64,000 nucleotides of DNA, taken from positions 1,210,411 to 1,274,410 of the forward strand of contig NZ_SLWR01000001.1 in assembly GCF_004345665.1 (NCBI RefSeq). The letters run 5' to 3'. How positions within the stretch are numbered: the stretch's first letter is position 1; each line of letters begins with the position of its first letter. The stretch is from Kribbella antiqua (GTDB taxonomy: Bacteria > Actinomycetota > Actinomycetes > Propionibacteriales > Kribbellaceae). Below the pieces are notes generated by a model that did no database searches, was not told the DNA's origin, and worked only from the letters and a program-made list of their open reading frames with translations. Shown here in pieces: positions 43,946 to 51,310 of the stretch. The translations under genes were made by a program, and so were the position numbers.

Positions 43946-44350
43946 GGAACGGGTCGGTCGGGCGATCGCGTCGCCTCCCAGCGAGGCGCCGAGGAAAGTC
44001 CGGACTCCACAGGGCAGCGTGGTGGGTAACACCCACCCGGGGCAACCCGCGGGACAGTGCCACAGAAAGCAGACCGCCAGCGGCTCTGGTGAACCCCGTG
44101 GTTCATCGGAGTGCGGGTGAGGGTGAAAGGGTGGTGTAAGAGACCACCAGCTCCGCAGGTGACTGCGGAGGCTAGGTAAACCCCACGTGGAGCAAGGCCA
44201 AGAAGGGCGATGGGCAACCGTCGTCCGCGCGAGCGTTCGAGGGCTGCCCGCCCGAGCTCGCGGGTAGGCCGCTGGAGGTGCCCGGCAACGAGCACCGTAG
44301 ATGGATGATCGCACTCGACAGAATCCGGCTTACATGACCGGCCCGTTCCC
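43946..44350 (+). ncRNA. rnpB: RNase P RNA, bacterial type A
   Basis: The 5' end GGAACGGGTCGG pairs with the 3' end CGGCCCGTTCC. Universal elements appear in order: GAGGAAAGTCCGGACTCC near 43990, ACAGAAAGCAGACC at 44063, AGGGTGAAAGGGTG at 44118, GGTAAACCCC at 44175, AGATGGATGATCG at 44300 and ACAGAATCCGGCTTACA at 44318. It is the catalytic RNA that trims tRNA 5' leaders. Exact ends are estimated from the terminal helix. Open frames on the other strand through this gene are chance. Confidence 0.97.
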
Positions 44351-44404
44351 ACCACGTCGGTCCCGCCTACCGGTTTCGGCGCCGATGAGTGGCAGGCTTG
44401 GAGT

Positions 44405-45541
44405 ATGGCGCGCAGAGGGGTACGACGGGTGCGCACGGGGATCGTGATCCTGGTGCTGATCGCGGTGCTGGCTGGCAGCGGATACGTGGGCTGGGTGATG
44501 GTCCAGCGGTCCGAGCCGGTCGCGTTGCCGGAGCCGACCGGGGCGTTCCAGGTCGGCCGTCGTATGTTCGAGTGGACCGACACAGCACGCAAGGATCCGT
44601 ACGGCGAAGGACAGCGGAAGCTGTCGGTCTGGGTCTGGTACCCGGTCGCCAAGGGGACGACCGGGCGGCGGGTCGAGTATGCGCCAGGACTATGGGCCGG
44701 GCTCCATCTGAAGTCGCCGGTGTCGGTGTTCCAGGGTCCGTTCGACACCTTGCGGGACCACGCGCTCGACAAGGCCGCCGTCGCGCCCGGGCGGTTCCCA
44801 GTCGTCGTGCTGATGCCAGGCATGGGCCTGTCGGCCCCGATGTACGCCAGCCTCGCGGAGGACCTCGCAAGCCACGGCTACTTGGTCGCGGGCGTGACGC
44901 CGACACACAGCGCCAACCTCACGGTGCTGAACGGGCAGACGATCAAGGGCAGCGACGACGCCAACCCGAAGGACCTCGACAAGAGCGCGGACAAGCTGAT
45001 CGGGACGTGGGCAGCCGACGCGCGGTACGTCGGCGCGACCGTCGCCAAGCTGTTCCCGAGCAACACCCAGACCGCGTTCGGTACGTCGTACGTCGGTCAC
45101 TCGTTCGGCGGCGCGACGGCGCTGGAGGCGTGCCGACTCGACCAGCGCTGCGCGGCCGCGGTGGACCTGGACGGCCGTCAGTACGGCGCGGTCGTGTCGA
45201 AGGGCGTACGGGCGCCGATGCTGCTACTCGGCGCCGACGACTCCTGCATCACCGGCACCTGCGGACCCGACGCCCGCGGCGACGACGACCGCGAAGCAGC
45301 CTTGTCGTTGCTGAAGGCAAGCAGCGGTACGGCGTGGTGCGCGACGATCCCCGGCACCCGGCACTTCAACTTCACCGACTACGGCGCCTACTACCTGGCG
45401 TATCCGCTGCGGAAGTACCTACCGCTCGGCAGCGTCGGCCCGCGTCATGCGCTGACTGTCCAGAACGGCTACGTCACAGCCTTCCTCGCCCACGCTCTCT
45501 ACCGCGAACCAGCCCCCGGCGCTCCCACCTGCAAGTCCTGA
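44405..45541 (+). CDS. Membrane-anchored alpha/beta hydrolase (PAF-acetylhydrolase/chlorophyllase-like)
   Basis: 378 aa. A single N-terminal anchor (TGIVILVLIAVLAGSGYVGWVMV) is followed by an outward domain. The nucleophile Ser lies in YVGHSFGGATALEA, an Asp in MLLLGADDSCI and a His in IPGTRHFNFTDYG, giving a plausible triad. FPVVVLMPGMGLSAPMYASLAEDLASHGYLVAGV is the oxyanion region of PAF acetylhydrolase-like lipases. Probable ester substrates are lipids. Its end overlaps the convergent acetyltransferase by 43 bp. Confidence 0.83.
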   Translation: MARRGVRRVRTGIVILVLIAVLAGSGYVGWVMVQRSEPVALPEPTGAFQVGRRMFEWTDTARKDPYGEGQRKLSVWVWYPVAKGTTGRRVEYAPGLWAGLHLKSPVSVFQGPFDTLRDHALDKAAVAPGRFPVVVLMPGMGLSAPMYASLAEDLASHGYLVAGVTPTHSANLTVLNGQTIKGSDDANPKDLDKSADKLIGTWAADARYVGATVAKLFPSNTQTAFGTSYVGHSFGGATALEACRLDQRCAAAVDLDGRQYGAVVSKGVRAPMLLLGADDSCITGTCGPDARGDDDREAALSLLKASSGTAWCATIPGTRHFNFTDYGAYYLAYPLRKYLPLGSVGPRHALTVQNGYVTAFLAHALYREPAPGAPTCKS

Positions 45542-46014
45542 AGGTCGAGTTCATAGGTCTGGCTGAGGACGTCTTCGCCGAACGTGTCGTGCGGCTCCTC
45601 GCCGGTCAGTTTGAAACCACGGCTGAGATAGATGTGCCGGGCCGCGACCAGCGGGGTGTTGGTCCAGAGCACCATCCGCTTGTAGCCCGCCGTACGGGCG
45701 AAATCGAGGCAGGTGTCGACCAGTTGGGCGCCGAGGCCGTGACCGCGGGCGGCCGGGGTGAGCAGGAGCAGGCGGAGTTTGGCGGTCGCCTCGTCCGGCC
45801 CGCGGACGCAGAAGATACAGCCGACGCGTACCCCGTCCACCTCGGCTATCCATGCCGCCTCGCGGTCGTCGTCGCGGTCGGTCGCGTAGTCCGCGACGAT
45901 CTGCGCGACGAGCGTCTCGAACGGCAGCCCCCAGCCGTACTCGGCGGCATACACCTCGCCGTGCGCCTGCACCACCCAGCCGAGATCCCCCGGCTCGCCC
46001 AGCTTCCTGATCAT
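45499..46014 (-). CDS. GNAT-family N-acetyltransferase (MarR-associated type)
   Basis: 171 aa from the ATG at 46014. EPGDLGWVVQAHGEVYAAEYGWGLPFETLVAQIVADY followed by WIAEVDGVRVGCIFCVR is the usual C-terminal acetyltransferase half of MarR-GNAT proteins, here standing alone. The acetyl-CoA loop is LLLTPAARGHGLGAQLVDTCL. The gene diverges from a TetR regulator across a 51-bp gap with an inverted repeat, so it is probably the regulator's target. Confidence 0.86.
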   Translation of the reverse strand: MIRKLGEPGDLGWVVQAHGEVYAAEYGWGLPFETLVAQIVADYATDRDDDREAAWIAEVDGVRVGCIFCVRGPDEATAKLRLLLLTPAARGHGLGAQLVDTCLDFARTAGYKRMVLWTNTPLVAARHIYLSRGFKLTGEEPHDTFGEDVLSQTYELDLQDLQVGAPGAGSR

Positions 46015-46028
46015 CAAGCCACCCAATC

Positions 46029-46050
46029 TACTGACACGACTGTTTCAGTA
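46029..46050. promoter_or_regulatory. TetR operator candidate
   Basis: TACTGACAC-GACT-GTTTCAGTA is an inverted repeat with 8 of 9 arm matches, placed between the divergent GNAT (start 46014) and TetR (start 46066) genes. The repressor probably binds here and controls both. A GATACT hexamer at 46054-46059, 6 nt before the TetR GTG, could be a leaderless -10 box. Confidence 0.6.
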
Positions 46051-46065
46051 AGCGATACTAACCCC

Positions 46066-46632
46066 GTGCCGACGACGAAGCCAACCCCGTCCGCGCGGGA
46101 GCAGGAACTGCTCGAGCGCGCCTACGCGTACTCACTCACCCACGGGCTGGCCGACCTGTCGCTGCGACCGCTCGCCGCCGCGATCGGCTCGAGCCCGCGG
46201 GTGCTGCTGTTCCTCTTCGGCAGCAAGGACGGCCTGATCCGCGCGCTACTGGCCCGCGCCCGCGTGGACGAACTTGAGCTCCTGCGACAGCTCGACACCC
46301 AGTACGACGAACCACCGGGGCTGCCTGTGGTCGCACGGGAGCTGTGGACCTGGCTGGCGGCGCCCGAGCGGCGGCCGCTGATGAAGTTCTGGGTCGAGGC
46401 GTACGGGCGTTCGCTCGTCGCACCGGAAGGCCCGTGGGCGGAGTACGGGCGCTCGACCGTGGACGACTGGCTGGAACTGCTCAAGGCGAGTCAGCCCGAT
46501 CCCGGCACGGCCGAGGCACAGGCACGTCGTACCGGCGTCTTGGCGATGCTGCGCGGGGCTCTGCTCGACCTACTGGCGACCGGCGACCTCGACCGCACGA
46601 CGAAAGCGATCGAGGACTACCTACGAGACTAG
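46066..46632 (+). CDS. TetR-family transcriptional regulator
   Basis: 188 aa from the GTG at 46066. The N-terminal helix-turn-helix reads ELLERAYAYSLTHGLADLSLRPLAAAIGSSPRVLLFLFGSKDGLIRALLARAR, a TetR domain. The C-terminal domain (WVEAYGRSLVAPEGPWAEY) is the ligand pocket with no known ligand. It overlaps the convergent RNB ribonuclease gene by 12 bp. Confidence 0.88.
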   Translation: MPTTKPTPSAREQELLERAYAYSLTHGLADLSLRPLAAAIGSSPRVLLFLFGSKDGLIRALLARARVDELELLRQLDTQYDEPPGLPVVARELWTWLAAPERRPLMKFWVEAYGRSLVAPEGPWAEYGRSTVDDWLELLKASQPDPGTAEAQARRTGVLAMLRGALLDLLATGDLDRTTKAIEDYLRD

Positions 46633-48057
46633 TTCGAAGGCCACGCTGCGCTGGGCGATGTCGGCTTCGACCAGCTTGACGCGGACCGATTGGCCGAGTG
46701 GGAGCGGCGTCGGTGCGGTGACGCGACCTTCGATGGCGAGCGTGGAGAGGGCGACGATACCGCGGGTCTTCTCGCGCTCGTCGACATCGGTGATGACGCC
46801 GTCGAAGAGTGCACCGATCTCGTCGGCGACGAGACCCGCCTCGACCATGCTGACGATCGACCGCTCGTAGGCGTGAGCGCGGCGGTCGGCCTCGTCCATC
46901 GTCTTCGGGATCTCGTCCATCGACTGGCGGACCCACCCCGGCACCTCGGCGCCGGCGGACAACGCGACGCAGATCTCCAGCGTCCAGCGATCCACCAGCC
47001 GCCGCAGCGGTGCGGTCACATGCGCGTACTCCGCCTTCATCGCCGCATGCTCAGGCTGCTCCGGCACAACGCCGGCGAACGCCGTATAGCCGGCCCCGCG
47101 GAACAGCACCGTGCAGGCCGCCAGCATCGCCGCATGCGCCGGCACCTTCGGATCCAGCCCATGGATGAATTCGGCGTACGACGTGTTGGCCGGCCAGGTC
47201 AGGCCGAGTGCTTTGGCGGTGTTCTCCAGCTTGCGGCGCAGGTCGTCGTGCGACTCCGGCAGGGTGCGCAGGATGCCGATCTTGCCGTTCATCATGAGCT
47301 GTGCGGCCGCCATGCCGGTGAGCAGCGAGATCTGCGCGTTCCAGCCCTCGACCGGCAGCGGAGCGCGGAACTCCAGGCCCCAGCCGTGGTTGGAGGTGAC
47401 GACCTCCTGGTCGGGGATCGGGAGGTTGACGCCGCCGCGTTCGAGCTCGCGCTGCTCGCGGAGCTTGCCGACCTCGCGAAGGAGTTGCAGCGACTCCGGG
47501 GCGATGCCGGCGTCGAGGTCCTTCTGGACACCGGCGTAGTTCAGCTTGGCCCGCGACTTGACCAGAGCACGTTGACAGACGACGTCCGTACCCTCACCAC
47601 TGGAGTCGACCGCGATCGTCCACAGCAGCGCTGGGCTGACCTGGTCGGGCAGGAGCGACGCCGCGCCCTCGGACAGCTCCGGCGGGTGCAGCGGGGTGCG
47701 CTTGTCCGGGGCGTAGAGAGTCTCGCCGCGGCGGCGCGCCTCGACGTCGATCGGGTCGCCCGGCTGGACGAACGCGGCGACGTCGGCGATCGCGTAGTGG
47801 ACCGTGAACCCGGTGCCGTTGCGCTCGATGTGGAGGGCCTGGTCCAGGTCCATCGAATCCGGTGGATCGATGGTGACGAAGTCGAGGTCGGTCCGGTCGA
47901 GCTCGGGCAGCCGCGGGTTCTTCGCCGCCTTGATCGCTGCGGCGACCACCTCGGCCGGAAACTCCGCCGGTACGTCGAGCTCGCGCCGGATCGCCTGCAA
48001 CGACGCCCGGAACACCTCAGGCACTTCCTCCGCGAAGTGCACCCTCTGCAAAGGCAC
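46621..48057 (-). CDS. RNB-domain ribonuclease (RNase II/R family)
   Basis: 478 aa. The catalytic domain has DLDFVTIDPPDSMDLDQALHIERNGTGFTVHYAIADVAAFVQPGDPID, with the clustered Asp residues that bind magnesium. It also has the ARRRGETLYAPDKRTPLHPPELSEGAASLLPDQ segment and the AAYAH/YAHVTAPLRRLVDRW end motif. Cold-shock and S1 domains are short or missing compared with E. coli RNase R, as in actinobacterial RNB proteins. It degrades RNA 3' to 5'. Confidence 0.91.
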   Translation of the reverse strand: MPLQRVHFAEEVPEVFRASLQAIRRELDVPAEFPAEVVAAAIKAAKNPRLPELDRTDLDFVTIDPPDSMDLDQALHIERNGTGFTVHYAIADVAAFVQPGDPIDVEARRRGETLYAPDKRTPLHPPELSEGAASLLPDQVSPALLWTIAVDSSGEGTDVVCQRALVKSRAKLNYAGVQKDLDAGIAPESLQLLREVGKLREQRELERGGVNLPIPDQEVVTSNHGWGLEFRAPLPVEGWNAQISLLTGMAAAQLMMNGKIGILRTLPESHDDLRRKLENTAKALGLTWPANTSYAEFIHGLDPKVPAHAAMLAACTVLFRGAGYTAFAGVVPEQPEHAAMKAEYAHVTAPLRRLVDRWTLEICVALSAGAEVPGWVRQSMDEIPKTMDEADRRAHAYERSIVSMVEAGLVADEIGALFDGVITDVDEREKTRGIVALSTLAIEGRVTAPTPLPLGQSVRVKLVEADIAQRSVAFELVS

Positions 48058-48103
48058 GTAGGCTCTCCGTCCTCGTCAGCACACACCCCGTCGTGCGTTG
48101 GCC

Positions 48104-49225
48104 TCAGACTAGCGAGGGTTGCACGTTGAAGGACTTCATCGACGCGAGGCCGTCGGCGTACCAGTGGATCTCGGTCAGGGTTGCCGGGCGGAGTTCCATC
48201 CGGAAGAGCGACGACATCGGGGCCTGGAGGACCGAGCGGACCATGAGCTTGATCGGGGTCACGTGGGTGACCACGACGACAGTCTTGCCCGGGTAGCGGG
48301 CCAGGATGCCGTCGCGGGCCGAGCGGACGCGACGGGCGCAGGTGTCGAACGACTCCCCGCCAGGCGGCGCGACCGCGGTCGACTCGAGCCAGGCGTTCAG
48401 GGCGTCCGGCCACTTCTGCTGAATCTCGGCGAACGTGTGCCCGTCCCAGTCCCCGAACGCGACCTCGATCCACGACTTGTCGACCACCGGCTCGAGTCCG
48501 AGCTTGGCGCCGACCACCTCGGCCGTCTGCCGCGTCCGCAGCATCGGCGACGTCACCAGCGCGTCGACACCGCCGATGCGGGAGAGGTACTCCGCCGCGG
48601 CCTGAGCCTGCGCCCGGCCGGTGGCGCTGAGCGCCGGGTCGTCCCCGCCGGAGCCAGAGAACCGCTTCTCGACCGTGTGCGGCGTCTCGCCGTGCCTGAG
48701 GAAGATCAACTGCGTCGGCGGCTCCGCCTGCGGACCCCAGCCCTGCAACGCCTTCGCCAGATCAGACGGCTCCTTGGCGACTGCCGGAGCCGGCCCGGCC
48801 GCTGTTGGCTGCAACGGAATCGGCACACCGTCCAGCGCCATGTTCGCCAGCGCGTCGGCGGCAGCGTTCTGCGCCCGCGGCACCCAGGTCCACTCGGTCC
48901 CGAACGGCGCGAGGCCCTGCGCCTTGATCGCCAGCGGCTGCAGGTCCGGGTGCTTGATCTTCCACCGTCCGGCCATCTGCTCGATCACCAGCTTGGAGTC
49001 CATCCGAACCTCGATCGAGGCGTTCGGCGCGTACTCCGCGGCCAACTCCAGTCCGGCGATCAGACCGGAGTACTCGGCGACGTTGTTGGTCGCGATACCC
49101 AGCGTCTTGCCGTCCTGCGCGATGACCTCACCGGTCGCCGGGTCGCGGACCAGAGCGCCGTACGCCGCTGGTCCCGGATTCCCACGCGAACCGCCATCAG
49201 CTTCAACGATGACGTGATCGGTCAT
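48104..49225 (-). CDS. Bifunctional RNase H / acid phosphatase-like fusion
   Basis: 373 aa from the ATG at 49225. Residues 1-140 are a type I RNase H (VIVEADGGSRGNPGPAAYGALV with catalytic Asp, NNVAEYSGLIAGLELA with Glu, VRMDSKLVIEQMAG with Asp, then AADALANMALD). A linker leads to a histidine phosphatase domain at about 165-373 (LIFLRHGETPHTVEKRFSG, VTHVTPIKLMV). The same fusion exists in mycobacteria (Rv2228c type), where the phosphatase is linked to cobalamin synthesis. The ATG overlaps the zinc-ribbon gene stop, so they are co-translated. Confidence 0.93.
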   Translation of the reverse strand: MTDHVIVEADGGSRGNPGPAAYGALVRDPATGEVIAQDGKTLGIATNNVAEYSGLIAGLELAAEYAPNASIEVRMDSKLVIEQMAGRWKIKHPDLQPLAIKAQGLAPFGTEWTWVPRAQNAAADALANMALDGVPIPLQPTAAGPAPAVAKEPSDLAKALQGWGPQAEPPTQLIFLRHGETPHTVEKRFSGSGGDDPALSATGRAQAQAAAEYLSRIGGVDALVTSPMLRTRQTAEVVGAKLGLEPVVDKSWIEVAFGDWDGHTFAEIQQKWPDALNAWLESTAVAPPGGESFDTCARRVRSARDGILARYPGKTVVVVTHVTPIKLMVRSVLQAPMSSLFRMELRPATLTEIHWYADGLASMKSFNVQPSLV

Positions 49226-49965
49226 ACCGCGCTCTCCGCCGTACGAACCAGGATCCGCCCGCACTCCTCACAGCGCAGTACGACGTCTGGTGCGGCGGCC
49301 TTGAACCGGGTCAGATCGGACGGCGCGAGCTCCATCCGGCAGCCCATGCAGCGCTTGCCGACGAGCGGCGCGGCGCCGATCCCGCCGTTGCGCTCGCGGA
49401 GTTTCTCGTACTGCGTGACGAGTGCATCCGGAAGCTCGGCGGCCACCGTGGCGCGCTTGTCGCCGATCTCCGCGCGCTGCTCGTCGAACTCCTTGAGCGC
49501 GGCGTCGCGGATCGTCTCCAGCTCGGACTGCCGCCCGGCGAACGCCTCGGCCCGGGCCCGCAGGTCGGCCTGGACCGCCTCGGCGGCCTCCAGCTTCTCC
49601 ATCACCTCGAGCTCGGCGTCCTCCAGATCGGCGATCCGCCGGTCCAGCGAGCCGATCTCGTGCTGCAGGTTCTCCAGGTCCTTCGGCGAGGTGACCTGAC
49701 CGGAGTCGAGCCGCTGCTGGTTCCGGGCCTTGCGCTGCCGGACCTGCTCGACGTCGCTGTCGGCCTTCTTCTGCTCCCGCTGCAGATCGCTCACCTCGGT
49801 GTCGGCGGTGACGAGGTCGCGGTCCACCACCGACTTCTCCGCGGCCAGGTCGGCCAGGGCCTGGTGCTCGGGCAGCGATTTGCGCTTGTGCGCGACCTGA
49901 TCCAGCTGCAGGTCGAGATCCTGCAGGTCCAGCAACCGGCGTTGGACGGCGGGCTCGGCGTTCAG
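49222..49965 (-). CDS. C4-type zinc-ribbon coiled-coil protein, apparent CTG start
   Basis: 247 aa. Residues 1-170 form a long coiled coil (QREQKKADSDVEQVRQRKARNQQRLDSGQVTSPKDLENLQHEIGSL). The C-terminal zinc ribbon is CMGCRMELAPSDL, then LRCEECGRILV. The family start is (M)NAEPAVQRRLLDLQDLD. The only codon in the right place is CTG at 49965, with AAGGAG six bases upstream. The next in-frame start, TTG at 49935, would drop ten conserved residues and has no ribosome site. It precedes the RNase H gene and follows the Nif3-like gene, a cluster conserved in actinobacteria. Confidence 0.88.
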   Translation of the reverse strand: MNAEPAVQRRLLDLQDLDLQLDQVAHKRKSLPEHQALADLAAEKSVVDRDLVTADTEVSDLQREQKKADSDVEQVRQRKARNQQRLDSGQVTSPKDLENLQHEIGSLDRRIADLEDAELEVMEKLEAAEAVQADLRARAEAFAGRQSELETIRDAALKEFDEQRAEIGDKRATVAAELPDALVTQYEKLRERNGGIGAAPLVGKRCMGCRMELAPSDLTRFKAAAPDVVLRCEECGRILVRTAESAV

Positions 49966-50008
49966 GGTCGGCTCCTTAGATCGGTTCAGTTGTCAGGTAC
50001 CGCGGACG

Positions 50009-50827
50009 TCAGAGCCGCAGATTCCACGCGTCCGTGCGGAGCGTCGAGACGTGAGTGTCCACGGTACTGCCTTGCTCTGCCAACCCTTTGACGAGGAGCC
50101 GCTCGGCGTCCCGCAACCACGGCCATTCGCTGGCCCAGTGGGCAACGTCGACCAGCGCGGGCCCCTCGTCGTACGCCCGAGCCTCGGTGGCGGGATGGTG
50201 CCGGAGGTCGGCGGTGACGTAGGCGTCGACGCCGGCGGCCCGGACCCGGTCGAACTCGGAGTCGCCCGCTCCCCCGACGACGGCGACCGTCTCGATCATC
50301 CGCGACGGATCTCCAGACACCCGTACGCCGTGCTCCGTCGACGGCAGGTTCTCGGCGACTCGTCTGGCGAAGTCCTTCAACGGCTCAGGAGCCGTGAGCG
50401 TGCCGATGCGGCCGCCGCCGAGCTCAGGGTTCGACACCAACGGTTTTAGCGGCCGCGTGTCCTGAAGTCCGACAGCGGCGGCGAGTGCGTCGCTCACTCC
50501 GGGGTTGGCGTTGTCGGCATTGGTGTGGCAGACGTGCAACGCCGTACCGCTGCGAATCAGGTCGTGCACGACTCGGCCCTTGGGCGTGGTCGCCGCGACG
50601 CTGTTCACGCCGCGAAGCAGCAACGGGTGGTGCGTCACCAGCAGGTCGTACTCACCGCTGATTGCTTCATCGACGACTGCCCGCATCGGGTCCACCGCGA
50701 ACAGAATGCGTCGTACCGGCTGGTCCGGGTCACCCGTGACCAGGCCGACCGCATCCCACGACTCGGCCCACGCCGGGTCGTACAACCGGTCGAGTACGGC
50801 AATCACGTCTGCGAGCGTCGGAGTCAC
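50009..50827 (-). CDS. Nif3-like dinuclear metal-centre protein
   Basis: 272 aa from the GTG at 50827. Metal ligands appear in LLVTHHPLLLRGV, then CHTNADNANPGVSDALA and the late VDVAHWASEWPWL region with His and Glu. WAESWDAVGLVTGDP is the family opening. These hexameric proteins are widespread and their function is not settled. A much longer reading upstream is open by chance through inverted-repeat DNA and is rejected. It heads the cluster with the zinc-ribbon and RNase H-phosphatase genes. Confidence 0.92.
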   Translation of the reverse strand: MTPTLADVIAVLDRLYDPAWAESWDAVGLVTGDPDQPVRRILFAVDPMRAVVDEAISGEYDLLVTHHPLLLRGVNSVAATTPKGRVVHDLIRSGTALHVCHTNADNANPGVSDALAAAVGLQDTRPLKPLVSNPELGGGRIGTLTAPEPLKDFARRVAENLPSTEHGVRVSGDPSRMIETVAVVGGAGDSEFDRVRAAGVDAYVTADLRHHPATEARAYDEGPALVDVAHWASEWPWLRDAERLLVKGLAEQGSTVDTHVSTLRTDAWNLRL

Positions 50828-50842
50828 AGACGTCAACTTACA

Positions 50843-51007
50843 CAGCTTGGATCCGTGGATCCTGCCAGCCGCGAGCAGGTGCTCGGCGGAGTGCAGCGCA
50901 AGGCGGAGGGCGAGGCTCGGAGTGGGGTTCTCCGTGCCTCGTCCTCCAACGCGGCGATGTGCCCGCCGAGTGCCGCGCAGCGCGGCAGGATCCACGGATG
51001 CAAGCTG
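50843..51007. repeat. Inverted-repeat element A (24-bp arms)
   Basis: The arms are CAGCTTGGATCCGTGG-TCCTGCC type at 50843-50866 and 50984-51007, complementary at 23 of 24 positions. Inside are the 16-mers GCGAGCAGGTGCTCGG (50871-50886) and GCCGAGTGCCGCGCAG (50965-50980). Both recur exactly, in the same order and orientation, in element B. The arms contain two GGATCC sites. Confidence 0.92.
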
Positions 51008-51009
51008 CG

Positions 51010-51050
51010 GATTGTGGCGGGGGCAGCCGCCCGGTGCCCCCGCCACAATC
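51010..51050. repeat. Perfect 16-bp hairpin
   Basis: GATTGTGGCGGGGGCA and its exact complement enclose a 9-nt loop (GCCGCCCGG). It follows element A after 2 bp. Very stable in RNA or as a DNA cruciform; no U-tract. Confidence 0.9.
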
Positions 51051-51055
51051 GTGTC

Positions 51056-51113
51056 CCGCCGGTGGGTGGCGCGGTGTGGCCGCCCCGCCTCCTCCGCCAC
51101 CCACATCCGGCGG
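51056..51113. repeat. Imperfect hairpin with a 3-nt bulge
   Basis: CCGCCGGTGGGTGGCG (51056-51071) pairs with 51095-51113, whose complement is the same sequence with three extra bases after CCGCCGG. The loop is 23 nt. Confidence 0.8.
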
Positions 51114-51190
51114 TACGTCTCGGCCACAGTCACACAATCAACCGTCCCCAGAACGGTTGACGCACGCCGTGTCCGAAACGGGTCCGAGGT

Positions 51191-51308
51191 CGTGTCTGAT
51201 GGTCCAGCGCCGTAGCGAGCAGGTGCTCGGTGCGGTGCATCGGCGTGCGCCAGTGCGGCGAGGTGCCGTGCCGAGTGCCGCGCAGTAGGCGGGGGACCAT
51301 CAGACACG
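51191..51308. repeat. Inverted-repeat element B (15-bp arms)
   Basis: Arms CGTGTCTGATGGTCC at 51191-51205 and the exact complement at 51294-51308. Inside, the same two 16-mers as element A occur at 51215-51230 and 51270-51285. The arms have no similarity to those of A and the interior is 40 bp shorter. It ends 3 bp before the GH13 stop codon. Confidence 0.92.
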
Positions 51309-51310
51309 GC

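Larger units (their letters stand above)
50828..51310. other. Intergenic region made mostly of inverted repeats
   Basis: 483 bp between the Nif3-like start and the GH13 stop (both minus). About 80 percent is occupied by four inverted-repeat structures, two of which are related. No credible gene is present. Confidence 0.8.

Noticed and set aside
43714..44823. Minus-strand open frames across 43714-44823
   Set aside because: They run through the RNase P RNA gene and antisense to the hydrolase; chance frames in GC-rich DNA.
50828..51307. Extension of the Nif3-like frame to 51307
   Set aside because: The added 160 residues come from inverted-repeat DNA and lack similarity to the family; a GTG at 50827 gives the normal length.
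50843..51308. Insertion sequence or transposon ends
   Set aside because: No transposase frame and no target-site duplication flank the arms; better described as non-autonomous repeats of unknown type.
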